Counted from the first letter of the stretch, positions 1-10,400 are shown. The stretch: DNA of 64,000 bases from CAIWHR01 sp963836265 (GCA_963836265.1 CAWIIO010000006.1:620001-684000), one strand, 5' to 3'. Notes: a model not told the origin generated them from the letters alone. Translations and numbers: made by a program.

Positions 1-730
1 GCGCAGTCAGGAGATGCGCGGAACCCGTGGGACCCGGCGACTGGCCGGTCGCGAAGTGGATCGCCGCCTGCCAGTAGGTCTGCTGCAGCGCCGCCTCCAT
101 GAGGGAGGTGTCGACGATCTGGCCCTGCCCGGTCTTCTGCTTGTGCGCATACGCGGCCGCGATGCCCGCGCAGGCGAGGATGCCGGCGTTGATGTCGGCG
201 ACCGGATTGCCGGTTTTGACCGGCGGCCGGCCGGGTTCGCCCGTTACCGACATCAATCCCGCGAAACCCTGTGCGATGAGGTCGAAGCCCCCGCGGTCCC
301 CAAGTGGGCCGTCGCGACCGTATCCCGATATCGCGCAATAGATGAGTCCGGGGTTCGCCTGCGCCAGCGTGTCGTAGCCGAGCCCGAATTTCTCCAGTGT
401 GCCGCGGCGGTAGTTCTCGGTCAGCACGTCGGCGCTCTTCACCAGTCGCAGCAGAATTTGTCGGCCCTCCGATCGCTTCAGGTCGACGGCGATCCCCCGC
501 TTGTTGCGGTTCAGCATCATGAACGGCGCCGATACCCCGTTGACGAGCGGCTCGCGATAGGAGCGCGCGTCGTCGCCGCCCGGCAGCTTCTCGACCTTGA
601 CGACGTCGGCACCCATGTCGGCGAGCATCATTCCGCAGGTCGGGCCGGCCATGATCTGCGCCAGCTCCAGCACGCGCATCCCGGCGAGGGGGCCGGTGTG
701 GAGGAACGGCGGCGCCTGCGACGTGATCAT
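1..730 (-). CDS. CaiB/BaiF family CoA-transferase, 3' end outside window
   Basis: Family III CoA-transferases move CoA between carboxylic acids in the cytoplasm. 243 residues are visible from an ATG at 730; the C-terminus lies beyond base 1. The N-terminal part has the family's usual look, with LAGMRVLELAQIMAGP near residue 15 and GADVVKVE near 40. At the position where the family usually has its catalytic Asp, I read SLMEAAL with Glu at 212. Glu also occurs there in a subgroup, so activity is not excluded. It lies 191 bp downstream of the crotonase gene on the same strand and is probably co-transcribed, which suggests activation of an acid that the crotonase then handles. The substrate cannot be read from the sequence. 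Confidence 0.9.
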   Translation of the reverse strand, partial: MITSQAPPFLHTGPLAGMRVLELAQIMAGPTCGMMLADMGADVVKVEKLPGGDDARSYREPLVNGVSAPFMMLNRNKRGIAVDLKRSEGRQILLRLVKSADVLTENYRRGTLEKFGLGYDTLAQANPGLIYCAISGYGRDGPLGDRGGFDLIAQGFAGLMSVTGEPGRPPVKTGNPVADINAGILACAGIAAAYAHKQKTGQGQIVDTSLMEAALQQTYWQAAIHFATGQSPGPTGSAHLLTA

Positions 731-921
731 TGGGTCACCTCCCCCGGGCTTGCCCGCCGCGTGCGCGGCACCTCCCGCTTCCGAGGAAGGCGCGAGCGCT
801 TTTGGGGCGCCGTGCGGCGTTCACGCGACCTCCAGCGGATTGCGCCGCATGCGTTCGGCGCGGCGCCCGCTTCCCGATGCACCCGCCGCCGCGGTCTGCG
901 GCCGTTGGCTTCGCCAGGCGC

Positions 922-1701
922 TCATCGTCCGACGAATCTCGGTTTCTGCTTCGCGAGAAACGCCGCGTAGCCGATGCGGAAGTCCTGGGTGTCGAAGCAG
1001 TCGAAGCACTCGTCGTGCTCCGCATCGGAAATCGGACGTGGATCGGCGAGCCGCCGCACGAACTTCTTGTGCCAGCGCGCGACCAGCGGCGCACCTTCTG
1101 CGATGCGCTCGGCGGCGGCACGCGCTTCGGCCGCGACATGATGATCCGGGACGACGCGGGTCACCAGTCCCTTCTCCTTCGCTTCCGTCGCGCCGAAGAT
1201 CCGCCCTTCGAGCAGGATTTCGAGGGCGGCACCGGCGCCGACGAGACGCACGAGCGGCGCCATTTCCGGATACGCCATCACGAGGCCGAGATTTTTGATG
1301 GGCGCCCCGAAACGGCTCGATTCGCCGCAGATCCGCAGGTCGCAGAGCGCGGCGATCTCGAGCCCGCCGCCCACGCAGATGCCGTGGATCTGAGCCACGA
1401 GAGGATGGCGGCAGTCGGCCAACGCCTGCGCGGTGGCGTGCATGATCCCGCCGTATTCGATTGCCCGGACCTTGTCGGCGCGCGCGGTGGCAAACTCGCC
1501 GATGTCGTTCCCGGGTGAAAACGCCTTCTCGCCGGCGCCGCGCACGATCATGCAGCGCAGGTCCCCGTCGGCTGACAGCGCCGTGACCGTCTCCCCGAGC
1601 GCCCGCCACATCGACCGGGTCAGCGCATTGAGCTTTTCGGGACGATTGAGGACGACGGTCGCGATCGCGCCGTCGCGCTCGACGTGGACGAGGTCATTCA
1701 T
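922..1701 (-). CDS. Enoyl-CoA hydratase/isomerase (crotonase) family protein
   Basis: A 259-residue crotonase-fold protein of normal length. The oxyanion-hole regions are visible (KAFSPGNDIGEF near 60-70, CVGGGLEIAALCD at 109-121). The first catalytic Glu of classical hydratases is kept (E115 in GGGLE). The second, normally in FGxPE, is Ile135 (FGAPIKNLG), so simple hydratase chemistry is doubtful and another crotonase reaction (isomerase, lyase, thioesterase or decarboxylase) is possible. The ribosome site AGGA lies just upstream in the duplicated flank of the IS4 element, so translation should survive the insertion. Before the insertion the gene began about 8 nt after the dctM stop codon. 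Confidence 0.9.
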   Translation of the reverse strand: MNDLVHVERDGAIATVVLNRPEKLNALTRSMWRALGETVTALSADGDLRCMIVRGAGEKAFSPGNDIGEFATARADKVRAIEYGGIMHATAQALADCRHPLVAQIHGICVGGGLEIAALCDLRICGESSRFGAPIKNLGLVMAYPEMAPLVRLVGAGAALEILLEGRIFGATEAKEKGLVTRVVPDHHVAAEARAAAERIAEGAPLVARWHKKFVRRLADPRPISDAEHDECFDCFDTQDFRIGYAAFLAKQKPRFVGR

Positions 1702-1711
1702 GTTCGGTCCT

Positions 1712-3039
1712 CACTACTGTCCGGCTAAATGACCTGTGCCGAGCCCGAGATCAAGCATTGACGCGGGTTCCAGGCCGATTTCGTTTGGTGCCGATTTGAA
1801 CTTCGTTTGGCAAGAATGGCGTAGTTTCCTCGGGTTGACTGCCCCGAGGAGTGCGCATGCATGTTGGCAAGACGTTGTTCGCGCAAGTCATGGAGTTCGT
1901 GCCGTGGACCAGCTTCGCCCGCATCGTGCATCGCTACTCGGGCAACGCCGGTGCGCGCACGTTGTCGTGCGCCGAGCAGTTTCGGGCGATGGCCTTCGCG
2001 CAACTGACCTGGCGCGAGAGCCTGCGCGATATCGAAGCGAGCCTGTCCGCCAATGCGGCCAAGCTCTACGCGATGGGTTTTCGCTCCGCGGTGAGACGCT
2101 CGACCTTGGCCGATGCCAACGAGCTGCGCGACTGGCACCTCTGGTCCGATCTGGCCGCGGTACTGATCCGTCGCGCGCGCAAGCTCTACGCGAACGACTC
2201 GCTCGGCGTCGAGTTGGACAACACCGTCTACGCGCTGGACTCCAGCACCATCGATTTGTGCTTGAGCCTGTTCGATTGGGCCCCGTTTCGCTCGACCAAG
2301 GCGGCCATCAAATTGCACACGCTGCTGGACCTGCGCGGCGCGATCCCCGCGTTCATCCACATCAGCGACGGCAAGCTGCACGACGTGAACGTGCTGGACC
2401 TGCTGGCCTTGGAGGCGGGCGCCTTCTACGGGATGGATCGCGGCTATTTGGACTTCGCGCGCCTGTACGTGCTGCATCAGGCCGGCGCCTTCTTCGTTAC
2501 GCGCGCCAAGTCGCCCATGGACGCCCGACGCGTGTACTCGGCCACCACCGATCGCACCACGGGCATGCTCTGCGACCAACGCGTGATGCTCAACGGCTAT
2601 TACTCTGCCAAGAAGTATCCCGAGCATCTGCGGCGCATTCGATTCAAAGACCCCGAGTCCGGAAAGACGTTGGTCTTCCTGACCAACAATACGGCGCTGC
2701 CGGCACTGACCATCTGCGCGCTGTACAAGAGCCGCTGGCAAGTCGAGCTGTTCTTCAAGTGGATAAAGCAGCACCTGCGGATCAAGCATTTCTTGGGCAA
2801 CAGCGAGAACGCGGTGAAAACGCAGGTGTGGTGCGCCGTGGCCACCTACGTGCTCATCGCCATCGTCAAGAAAGAGCTTCACCTCGATGCCCCGCTCTAC
2901 ACGCTGCTACAGATTCTCTCAGTGTCGATCTTCGAAAAAATGCCGCTGCAACAGGCCCTTACCGAAAATGCTCATCCCGCAAACGACCTCATCAACCCCA
3001 ACCAATTGAATCTGCTCGGGGTTTAACCGGACAGTAGTG
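1712..3039 (+). mobile_element. IS4-family insertion sequence
   Basis: The ends are inverted repeats, CACTACTGTCCGG at 1712-1724 and its exact complement at 3027-3039. The match continues less perfectly inward (CTAAAT against TTAAAC). Immediately outside are imperfect 8-bp direct repeats, TCGGTCCT (1704-1711) and TCGGCCCT (3041-3048), matching at 7 of 8 positions, with one extra G at 3040. They are best read as an aged target duplication. One transposase gene fills the element. It sits between the dctM stop codon and the crotonase start codon. Confidence 0.9.
1857..3026 (+). CDS. IS4-family transposase
   Basis: A 389-residue DDE transposase. The catalytic Asp residues lie in YALDSSTIDL (about 125-134) and GMDRGYLD (about 190-198). 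The IS4 signature Y-x2-R-x3-E-x6-K is complete in YKSRWQVELFFKWIK (about 290-304) and supplies the catalytic Glu. The reading frame is intact and ends 13 bp before the right inverted repeat, so the element could still move. The ATG at 1857 is preferred over a GTG at 1851 because GAGGAG stands 5 nt before it. Confidence 0.95.
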   Translation: MHVGKTLFAQVMEFVPWTSFARIVHRYSGNAGARTLSCAEQFRAMAFAQLTWRESLRDIEASLSANAAKLYAMGFRSAVRRSTLADANELRDWHLWSDLAAVLIRRARKLYANDSLGVELDNTVYALDSSTIDLCLSLFDWAPFRSTKAAIKLHTLLDLRGAIPAFIHISDGKLHDVNVLDLLALEAGAFYGMDRGYLDFARLYVLHQAGAFFVTRAKSPMDARRVYSATTDRTTGMLCDQRVMLNGYYSAKKYPEHLRRIRFKDPESGKTLVFLTNNTALPALTICALYKSRWQVELFFKWIKQHLRIKHFLGNSENAVKTQVWCAVATYVLIAIVKKELHLDAPLYTLLQILSVSIFEKMPLQQALTENAHPANDLINPNQLNLLGV

Positions 3040-3046
3040 GTCGGCC

Positions 3047-4333
3047 CTAATGATAAAACAGCCGGACGAGGCCCATTCCCGTGCTTGGCACGTACGTGAC
3101 GAGCAGCAGCACGGCGACAAGGACCGCGATGAACCAGACGTTCACCCGCGACACTGCCCAGACCGACTCCCTGGCGATCGAGCTCGCCACCATCAGCACG
3201 CTCGCCACCGGTGGCGTCTGCTGGCCGATGCCCAGGTTGACGGTGACGATGAGACCGAAATGCACCGGATCGATTCCGACCGCCTTGACGAGCGGCATCA
3301 CGACCGGCACGACGAGAATGATCGCCGCGGCCGAGTGCAGGAACATCCCGAGCAGGAGGAACAGTACGTTGAGCAGCGCCAGCACCAGCCACTTGTTGCG
3401 CGTCATCTCGGCGACGGCGCGAGCGAGCGCCTGCGGCGCCTGAACTTCGGTCAAGTACGTGCCGAGCAGCGCGCTGGTGGCGACGAGCAGCATCACGACG
3501 GCCGTCTGCACCGCACCGTCGATGATCGCCTGCCGCAGGTGCGCCACGTCGAGCTCGCGGTAGATGAGGAGGCCGACGAAGATTGCGGCCGCCACGGCGA
3601 GCGCGGCGCCTTCGGTGGCCGTGACGACGCCGCCGAAGATCCCGCCCAGGATGATGATCGGGAGCAGGAACGCCCACAGCGCCTCGCGCGCGGTTTGCCG
3701 CACCCGCCGCCACGAAAACGCGTCCTCGCGCGGCAGATCGTAGCGGCGGGCAAACGCGTACGCCACACCCATCAGCCCGATGCCGCCGATGATGCCCGGT
3801 ACGATGCCGGCGACGAAGAGCTGCACCACCGACGTCTCGGCCATCACCGCGTAGAGGATCATCGGAATCGACGGGGGAATGATGACGGCCAGCGTCGCTG
3901 CCGACGACATGACCGCCGCCGCAAGGGGCGCCGGATAGCCTTTGGCCTTCATGCCGGGAATGAGGATCGAGCCCAGCGCCGCGACGTCCGCCACGGCCGA
4001 GCCGGAGATTTCGGCGAAAAACAGCGAGGTGCCGATCGACACGTGCGCAAGTCCACCGCGGATCCAGCCGAACACCGACGACGCGAAGGCGATCAACCGG
4101 CGCGAGATGCCCGACGCGTTCATGATGGCGCCGGCGAGAATGAACAAGGGGATTGCGAGCAGCGGGAAGCTGGTCGCTCCGTTGTAGGTCACCACGGCGA
4201 GATTGGGAAGGATCGCGAGGCCGTGGCTTGCCACCATGGCGACAATGGCGACGACCCCGAGCGCGACCGCGATCGGAATGTTGGCAAGCACCAGCGCGAG
4301 CACCGCGGCGAAGAGGCCGAGCATGATCGTCAT
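3047..4333 (-). CDS. dctM: TRAP transporter large permease (DctM family)
   Basis: A 428-residue hydrophobic protein with the usual length and about 12 membrane spans of the TRAP large subunit, the Na+-coupled transport channel of the inner membrane. Typical DctM sequence is seen in GSILIPGMKAKGYPAPLA and in GLIVTVNLGIGQQTPPV near the C-terminus. It follows the small permease by about 80 bp and works with it and the periplasmic binding protein. Its stop codon TAG overlaps the outer base pairs of the IS4 target duplication, so the insertion lies directly after the gene and leaves the protein intact. Confidence 0.95.
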   Translation of the reverse strand: MTIMLGLFAAVLALVLANIPIAVALGVVAIVAMVASHGLAILPNLAVVTYNGATSFPLLAIPLFILAGAIMNASGISRRLIAFASSVFGWIRGGLAHVSIGTSLFFAEISGSAVADVAALGSILIPGMKAKGYPAPLAAAVMSSAATLAVIIPPSIPMILYAVMAETSVVQLFVAGIVPGIIGGIGLMGVAYAFARRYDLPREDAFSWRRVRQTAREALWAFLLPIIILGGIFGGVVTATEGAALAVAAAIFVGLLIYRELDVAHLRQAIIDGAVQTAVVMLLVATSALLGTYLTEVQAPQALARAVAEMTRNKWLVLALLNVLFLLLGMFLHSAAAIILVVPVVMPLVKAVGIDPVHFGLIVTVNLGIGQQTPPVASVLMVASSIARESVWAVSRVNVWFIAVLVAVLLLVTYVPSTGMGLVRLFYH

Positions 4334-4415
4334 CGTTATGGCCCCGGCACCGATCCCGGGAATCGATGCGAAACGCAGGACGGCGCGGCGGCACTCATGG
4401 CCCGTCCGCGGGCGC

Positions 4416-4979
4416 TCAATGCAGCCCGTCGGCGAGCGCGACTCCGGCGGAGGCCTCCGGCGGCGCTGCGGCGACCACGAGATCGACGAGATGTGCGACC
4501 TCGGCGACGACGATCAGCGCCGCCGAAACCGGAACGACCGACTGCACGATGCCCATCGAAATCCAGGAGAGGCTCACGAGCGAATCCGAGGCGACTATCG
4601 GCAGGATCGATGCGCCGACGCCGCCGAGGAGCGCAAAAAAGGCGATCACGACCAACTGCGCCATGATGTTGACGGGCCGTCGGATCCGCCACGGAAGGGC
4701 GTCGACCAACTCCGGGCAGCCGATGTGCGCGCGGCGGACCGACGCCAGCGCCGCGCCGTAGAACGTGAGCCACGCGAGCAGGTGGGAGGCCACTTCGTCG
4801 TACCAGACGAGCGACGCTCCGAGCGAGCGAAACGCCACGCCGAGCGTCACTTCGACGAACAGCACGATCATCAGCGCGCCGACCGCCCATTCGAGCGCGC
4901 GACCGTAGCCGGCGCGGAACCGCCGCACGGCAGCGGCGAGCGGAGCCGCTCGCCCGGCGCTGCCCTGCGGGACGCTCAC
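4416..4979 (-). CDS. dctQ: TRAP transporter small permease (DctQ family)
   Basis: A 187-residue membrane protein with about four hydrophobic segments, the usual size for a TRAP small subunit. Family sequence is seen in LVWYDEVASHLLAWLTFYGA in the second quarter, followed by RRAHIGCPELVDALP. It pairs with DctM to form the inner-membrane complex. Its start lies 4 bp after the stop codon of the binding-protein gene, so the order is P-Q-M and the genes are surely one operon. Confidence 0.93.
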   Translation of the reverse strand: MSVPQGSAGRAAPLAAAVRRFRAGYGRALEWAVGALMIVLFVEVTLGVAFRSLGASLVWYDEVASHLLAWLTFYGAALASVRRAHIGCPELVDALPWRIRRPVNIMAQLVVIAFFALLGGVGASILPIVASDSLVSLSWISMGIVQSVVPVSAALIVVAEVAHLVDLVVAAAPPEASAGVALADGLH

Positions 4980-4983
4980 CGGC

Positions 4984-6003
4984 CTACTTTCCGAGCGCGA
5001 CCGCGTGGTCGATCGCTTCCTTCGCGCCGGGAACTTCCTTGCCGAATTCCTCGTAGATCGGCTTGCTCGCAGCGATGAACGCGTCCTTGTCGACGTCGTT
5101 CACCTCCATCCCGGCCTGCTTCAGCTTGCCGAGCAGGTCGTCGTCGTCGGCCGCCGCGGTCTGGTAGACGTACGCTTGCGTCTCCTTCGCCGTGTCCTCG
5201 AGGATCTGGCGCACGTCGGGCGGCAGCGTTTCCCACTTTGCCTTGCCGACGGTGAGGTAGGCAGGCGTATAGACGTGCCCCGAAAGCGACAGGTACTTCT
5301 GCACTTCCTGAAATTTGGCTGAGTAGATCTGAGTGAAAGGGTTTTCCTCGCCGTCCATCACGCCCGTCTTGAGCGCCGTGAAGACCTCGGAGAATTTCAT
5401 CGGGCTCGGGTTGGCGCCATAGGCCTGGAACATCTTGACCCGCCACTTGCCCGCTGGGACGCGAAGCTTGATGCCCTGCAGGTCGGCGGGCGTCTTGATC
5501 GGACGCTTGTTGTTGGTGATCTGGCGGAATCCGTTCTCCCACACGGCCAGGACCTTGAGCCCCTTCTTTTCCGCTTCCGGCTCGAGCTTCGCCCAGAAGA
5601 TCTCCTTCTCGATGCGGCCCATGTGCGCGCGGTCCTTCACGAGGTAGGGCATCTCGAAGATGCCGAACAGGTCGACCTGCGAGCTCATGACCGTCGACGG
5701 CAGCGCCATGTCGAGCGTGCCGAGCTTCAGCTTCTGGATCATCTCGGAATCGCCGCCCAGCTGGCTCGAGCCGTAGGTGATGACTTTCGCCTTGCCCGCG
5801 AGCTTGGCGTTGGCGCGCTTCGCGAATTCGTCCGCGCTCTTCTGGAAGAGCGAGCCCGGTTCGCCGACGTGGCCGAGCTTGATCTCGAGCTGCGCGCGCG
5901 CGGGCGTGGCCGCGATCAGCGTCATCGCGCCGAAAAAGGCCGCCAATGCAATCCGGCGGAAGGATGCACTGTCACGTCGCAGCGTGGTGCCGGTATTCGT
6001 CAT
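4984..6003 (-). CDS. dctP: TRAP transporter solute-binding protein (DctP family)
   Basis: A 339-residue periplasmic binding protein that captures an organic acid and delivers it to DctQM. The N-terminus is a signal peptide (RRIALAAFFGAMTLIAATPA, cleaved near ARAQ). The ligand-contacting Arg of the family fits GIKLRVPAGKWRV. The start at 6003 is chosen because GGAGG lies 6 nt upstream and the signal peptide then begins correctly; the frame stays open further upstream without a signal-like sequence. The aminotransferase gene next upstream suggests a 2-oxo, hydroxy or amino acid substrate, but this is inference. Confidence 0.95.
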   Translation of the reverse strand: MTNTGTTLRRDSASFRRIALAAFFGAMTLIAATPARAQLEIKLGHVGEPGSLFQKSADEFAKRANAKLAGKAKVITYGSSQLGGDSEMIQKLKLGTLDMALPSTVMSSQVDLFGIFEMPYLVKDRAHMGRIEKEIFWAKLEPEAEKKGLKVLAVWENGFRQITNNKRPIKTPADLQGIKLRVPAGKWRVKMFQAYGANPSPMKFSEVFTALKTGVMDGEENPFTQIYSAKFQEVQKYLSLSGHVYTPAYLTVGKAKWETLPPDVRQILEDTAKETQAYVYQTAAADDDDLLGKLKQAGMEVNDVDKDAFIAASKPIYEEFGKEVPGAKEAIDHAVALGK

Positions 6004-6076
6004 GTCGGTCCTCCGAAGGGTGTCGGTTGTCGTTGTGAAAATGGGGCGCGCTAGGGCATCGCGCCCGTGCACGCCG

Positions 6077-7282
6077 TTACGCCGCCCGCGCAAGTCCCGC
6101 GTTCGGGGTGTCGGCAAGATAGTCCATCGCCGCTTGGACGCCGCCTTTGCGATGCGCGACGGCGGCGAGGCCGAGGCCCATCTCGATGCCGGCAAGGGTA
6201 CCGCAGAGCATCAGGTCGTTGAAGAACCCGAGATGACCGATGCGGAAAACCTTCCCGGCGACCTTGCCCAGCCCCTGTCCCAGCGACATGTCGAAGCGCT
6301 CCTGCACGATTTTTCGGAATGCATCGGCATTGTCGCCTTCCGGCATCACGACAGCGGTCAGCGTGGAGCTGTACAGCGCGGGATCGGCGCACAGGATCTC
6401 GAGCCCCCACGCGCGCACCGCGCGCCGCGTCGCCTCGGCGAGGCGCTCGTGGCGCGCGAAGACGCGATCGAGGCCCTCGGCGAACAGCATCTCCAGCGCT
6501 TGGTGCAGGCCGTAGAGCAGGTTGGTCGCCGGCGTGTAGGGGAAATAGCCCGCGGCGTTGATGGCGAGCATCTCGTTCCAGTCCCAGTAGGAGCGCGGCA
6601 GCCTTGCAGCCCTGGTCGCGGCAAGCGCCTTCTCGCTGATCGCGTTGAACGATAGCCCCGGGGGAAGCATCAATCCCTTTTGCGAGCCGCCGACGGTGAC
6701 GTCGACGCGCCATTCGTCGTGGCGATAGTCGATCGACGCGAGCGACGAGATCGTATCGACCATGAGGAGCGCCGGATGGCCGATGCGGTCGATCACCGCC
6801 CGAATCGGCGGAATCCGCGTCGTGACTCCCGTCGACGTCTCGTTATGCACGACGCAAACGGCCTTGATCGCATGCGGCGCGTCTGCGGCGAGACGCGCCT
6901 CGATCTCGGCCGGCGGCGCGCCGTGTCGCCAATCGCCCGGCAGAAAGTCGACGACCAGGCCGAGGCGCTCCGCCATCCTCTTCCAGAGCGTCGCGAAATG
7001 TCCGGTCTCGGCCATCAACACACGGTCGCCCGGCGAAAGCGTATTGACGAGGGCAGCTTCCCAGGCTCCGGTGCCGGAGCCGGGATAGATCACGACCGCC
7101 CCTTCGGTCTTGAACACCTTTCTCATGCCCGCGAGCACGGCCTTTGCCAGCACGGCGAACTCGGGACCCCGGTGATCGATCGTCGGCTGGTCGATGGCCC
7201 GCAGCACGCGATCGGGAACGTTGGTGGGTCCGGGAATCTGCAGGAAGTGGCGGCCGGAGGGATGGCGGTCGAGCGGGATCAT
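6077..7282 (-). CDS. PLP-dependent serine/alanine-glyoxylate type aminotransferase
   Basis: A 401-residue class V aminotransferase. The N-terminus GRHFLQIPGPTNVPDRVLRA is typical of serine- and alanine-glyoxylate transaminases. The PLP lysine is K202 in TVGGSQKGLMLPPG, and the PLP-binding Asp is in LLMVDTISSLASID. Such enzymes convert glyoxylate (or another 2-oxo acid) to the amino acid using Ser, Ala or Asp. Placement directly upstream of a TRAP transporter and facing a 2-hydroxyacid dehydrogenase suggests disposal of glyoxylate or a related product. Exact donor and acceptor are not decidable. The start is the ATG at 7282; an upstream in-frame start would add 18 unconserved residues. Confidence 0.9.
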   Translation of the reverse strand: MIPLDRHPSGRHFLQIPGPTNVPDRVLRAIDQPTIDHRGPEFAVLAKAVLAGMRKVFKTEGAVVIYPGSGTGAWEAALVNTLSPGDRVLMAETGHFATLWKRMAERLGLVVDFLPGDWRHGAPPAEIEARLAADAPHAIKAVCVVHNETSTGVTTRIPPIRAVIDRIGHPALLMVDTISSLASIDYRHDEWRVDVTVGGSQKGLMLPPGLSFNAISEKALAATRAARLPRSYWDWNEMLAINAAGYFPYTPATNLLYGLHQALEMLFAEGLDRVFARHERLAEATRRAVRAWGLEILCADPALYSSTLTAVVMPEGDNADAFRKIVQERFDMSLGQGLGKVAGKVFRIGHLGFFNDLMLCGTLAGIEMGLGLAAVAHRKGGVQAAMDYLADTPNAGLARAA

Positions 7283-7468
7283 GAGGGGTCCGGTTCTGGT
7301 GAGGACGCCAAGGCGGTCGTGGCCGCCGGCATCCAAAGGTCCATGCTACTGATGTTTGGCGAATACCCGCAAGGGGCGTTTAGCGAAACATGTCCTACAA
7401 TGGGTCGCCGCGATCGCGACCCACGCCCTACGTCGATTTGCCGTCTCGCCAACCCCCTGCGGATACCC

Positions 7469-10400
7469 ATGAGCAAGGCCGCCGCGCCGCAAGCCCTCGC
7501 ATTGCGCCCGACCCGCAACGGTGAGCTCGCCGCACGGCTCTCGTCCGCCGTCGAAGGCGACGTGCTCTTCGACCACGCGTCGCGGGGCCGCTATTCGACC
7601 GATGCGTCGGTCTACCAGGTCGAGCCGGTTGGCGTGTTGGTCCCGAAGCGGATGGAAGACGTGCGGGTGGCGGTCGACGTCTGTCGCGAGATGCGCGTGC
7701 CCGTGCTCGCCCGGGGCGCGGGGAGCTCGCAGTGCGGGCAGACCGTCGGAACCGCACTCGTCATCGACCACAGCAAGCACCTGAACCGCGTGCTCGCCTT
7801 CGACCGCGACGCGATGACGGTGACGGTCGAGCCGGGCATCGTGCTCGACGAGCTCAATCGCGGGCTCGCGCGCCACGGTCTCTGGTTTCCGGTCGACGTC
7901 AGCACGTCGGCGCAGTGCACGCTGGGCGGCATGGCTGGCAACAACTCGTGCGGCTCGCGTTCGATCGCCTACGGCAACATGGTGCACAACGTGCTCGCCG
8001 TCGATGCCCTCCTCGCCGACGGCACCGAGGCACGGTTCGGCCCGGCGCACGAGATGGAGGGGGGCACGCCGAGAGTGCGCGAGCTTCTCGGGCGGCTGCG
8101 CGCGATCGGCGCGCGCGAATCCGACGAAATCGAGCGCCAGCTACCGAAAGTGCTCCGCCGCGTCGGCGGCTACAACATCGATATCTGCTGCCCTCAGGGC
8201 GAACGGCCGTATACCCAGGACGGCAGCGTGAACTACGCGCACCTGCTGGTCGGCAGCGAGGGGACGCTCGCTTGGACGCGCGCTCTCACCCTGAAGCTCG
8301 TGCCCCCGCCGCGGCACCGGACGCTGGGAGTCGTCAATTTCCCCACGCTCTACAAGGCGATGGCGTGCGCTCGCGACATCGTGCAGCTCGGTCCCTCCGC
8401 GGTCGAGCTCGTCGACCGGACGATGATCGATCTCGCGCGCGGCAATCCGGCATTCCGTCCGGTGATCGAGGGGGCGCTCATCGGCGTGCCCGAGGCGATC
8501 CTGCTCGTCGAGTTCATCGGGGAGACGCGCGACGGCGCGGTGCGGCGCCTCGCCGATCTCGCCACGCTGATGGCCGATCTCGGCCTGCCTGAAAGCGTCG
8601 TGCCGATGAGTGAAGCCGGCGCCCAAAGGGCGCTGTGGGAAGTGCGCAAGGCCGGGCTCAACATCATGATGAGCATGAAGGGCGACGGCAAGCCGGTGTC
8701 GTTCATCGAGGATTGCGCGGTGCCGCTCTCGCATCTCGCCGACTACGTGGATCGGCTGACTCGCGTGTTCGCGAAGCACGGCACGCGAGGAACGTGGTAC
8801 GCGCACGCGTCGGTTGGCACGCTGCACGTGCGGCCGATTCTCGACATGCGCCGCGACGGCGCGATCAAGATGCGCGCGATCGCCGAGGAAGCGAGCGCAA
8901 TGGTGCGCGAATACAAGGGCGCCTTTTCGGGCGAGCACGGCGATGGCCTGGTGCGCAGCGAATGGGTCGCGTGGCAGTTCGGCCCGCGGTTGACGCGCGC
9001 GTTGGAAGAGATCAAGGACCTGTTCGACCCGTCCGGAGTCATGAACCCCGGGAAGATCGTTCGCGCCACGAGGATGGACGACGCGTCGCTCTTTCGCTTC
9101 GCGCCGGGCTATCGCACATTGCCGCTCGAAACGGCGCTCGACTGGTCGGCCTGGGACGTGCAGAACGACCCGCTCGCCGACACCTTGACCGCGCCGGGCA
9201 CCGGCGGCGATCCGGCGCACGGCTTCGCGAAGGCAGTCGAGATGTGCAACAACAACGGGCACTGCCGCAAGTTCGACGCCGGGACGATGTGCCCCAGCTA
9301 TCGCGCGACGCGCGACGAGCAGCACGTGACTCGCGGCCGCGCGAACACACTGCGGCTCGCGCTGTCGGGGCAGCTCGGTCCCGAGGCGATTGCTTCACAG
9401 GCGGTGCACGATGCACTTGATCTCTGCGTCAGCTGCAAGGGCTGCCGGCGCGAATGCCCGACCGGTGTCGACATGGCGAAGATGAAAATCGAGTTCCTCC
9501 ATCACTGGCAGCGCGCGCGCGGGCTGTCCGTCAAGGACCGGCTCATCGCCCATCTGCCGCGCTGGGCGCCGTGGGCGGCGCGCGTCCCATGGCTCTTCAA
9601 CCTGCGCGACACGCTTCCCGGGCTCCCGGAGCTCGGCGAACGGTTGCTCGGCCTGTCGGCGCGACGGTCGCTGCCGGCGTGGCGTCGCGACGCGTTCCTG
9701 CGGGGTCCCGACAGGCGCGGCGATGATCGTGGACAAACGCCCGACGTCTTGCTGCTGGTCGACACGTTCACCAACTATTTCGAGCCGGACAATGCGCGGG
9801 CCGCGCTCGCGGTGCTGCGCGCCGCCGGCTATCGTGTCCGTGTCGCGCGAGCACGCGTCGACGACGACGAGCCCGGGCGGCCGCTTTGTTGCGGGAGGAC
9901 CTACCTTGCCGCGGGCCTGGTCGAGGAAGCGAAGCGAGAAGCGCGTCGCGTCGCCGCCGCCCTTTTGCCGCAGGCCGAGCGCGGCGCCGCGATCGTCGGT
10001 CTCGAGCCGTCGTGCCTGCTGTCGTTGCGCGACGAGTTTCTGGTGATGGGAATCGGCGATCCTGCGCGGCGGCTTGCGCGAAGCGCTTTCCTGATCGAGG
10101 AGTTCCTTGCGCGCGAGCACCGCGCAGGCCGGCTCCGCCTGGCGCTTTCGCCGCTGCCGCAGAAGCGCGCGCTGCTGCACGGCCACTGCCATCAGAAGGC
10201 GTTCGACACCATGGAGGCCACCCGGGACGTGCTGGGTCTCATCCCCGAGCTTGCCGTCGACGTCGTCGAATCGAGCTGTTGCGGAATGGCCGGGAGCTTC
10301 GGCTTCGAGGCCTCGCATTACGACGTGTCGATGCGGATGGCCGAGCTCGCGCTGTTGCCCGCCATTCGTGCGTCTGCCCCCGATACGCTGCTCGTTGCCG

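Noticed and set aside
3050..4666. A 538-codon plus-strand frame over dctM and dctQ
   Set aside because: Strongly charged, repetitive translation without domains; it shadows the real TRAP genes.
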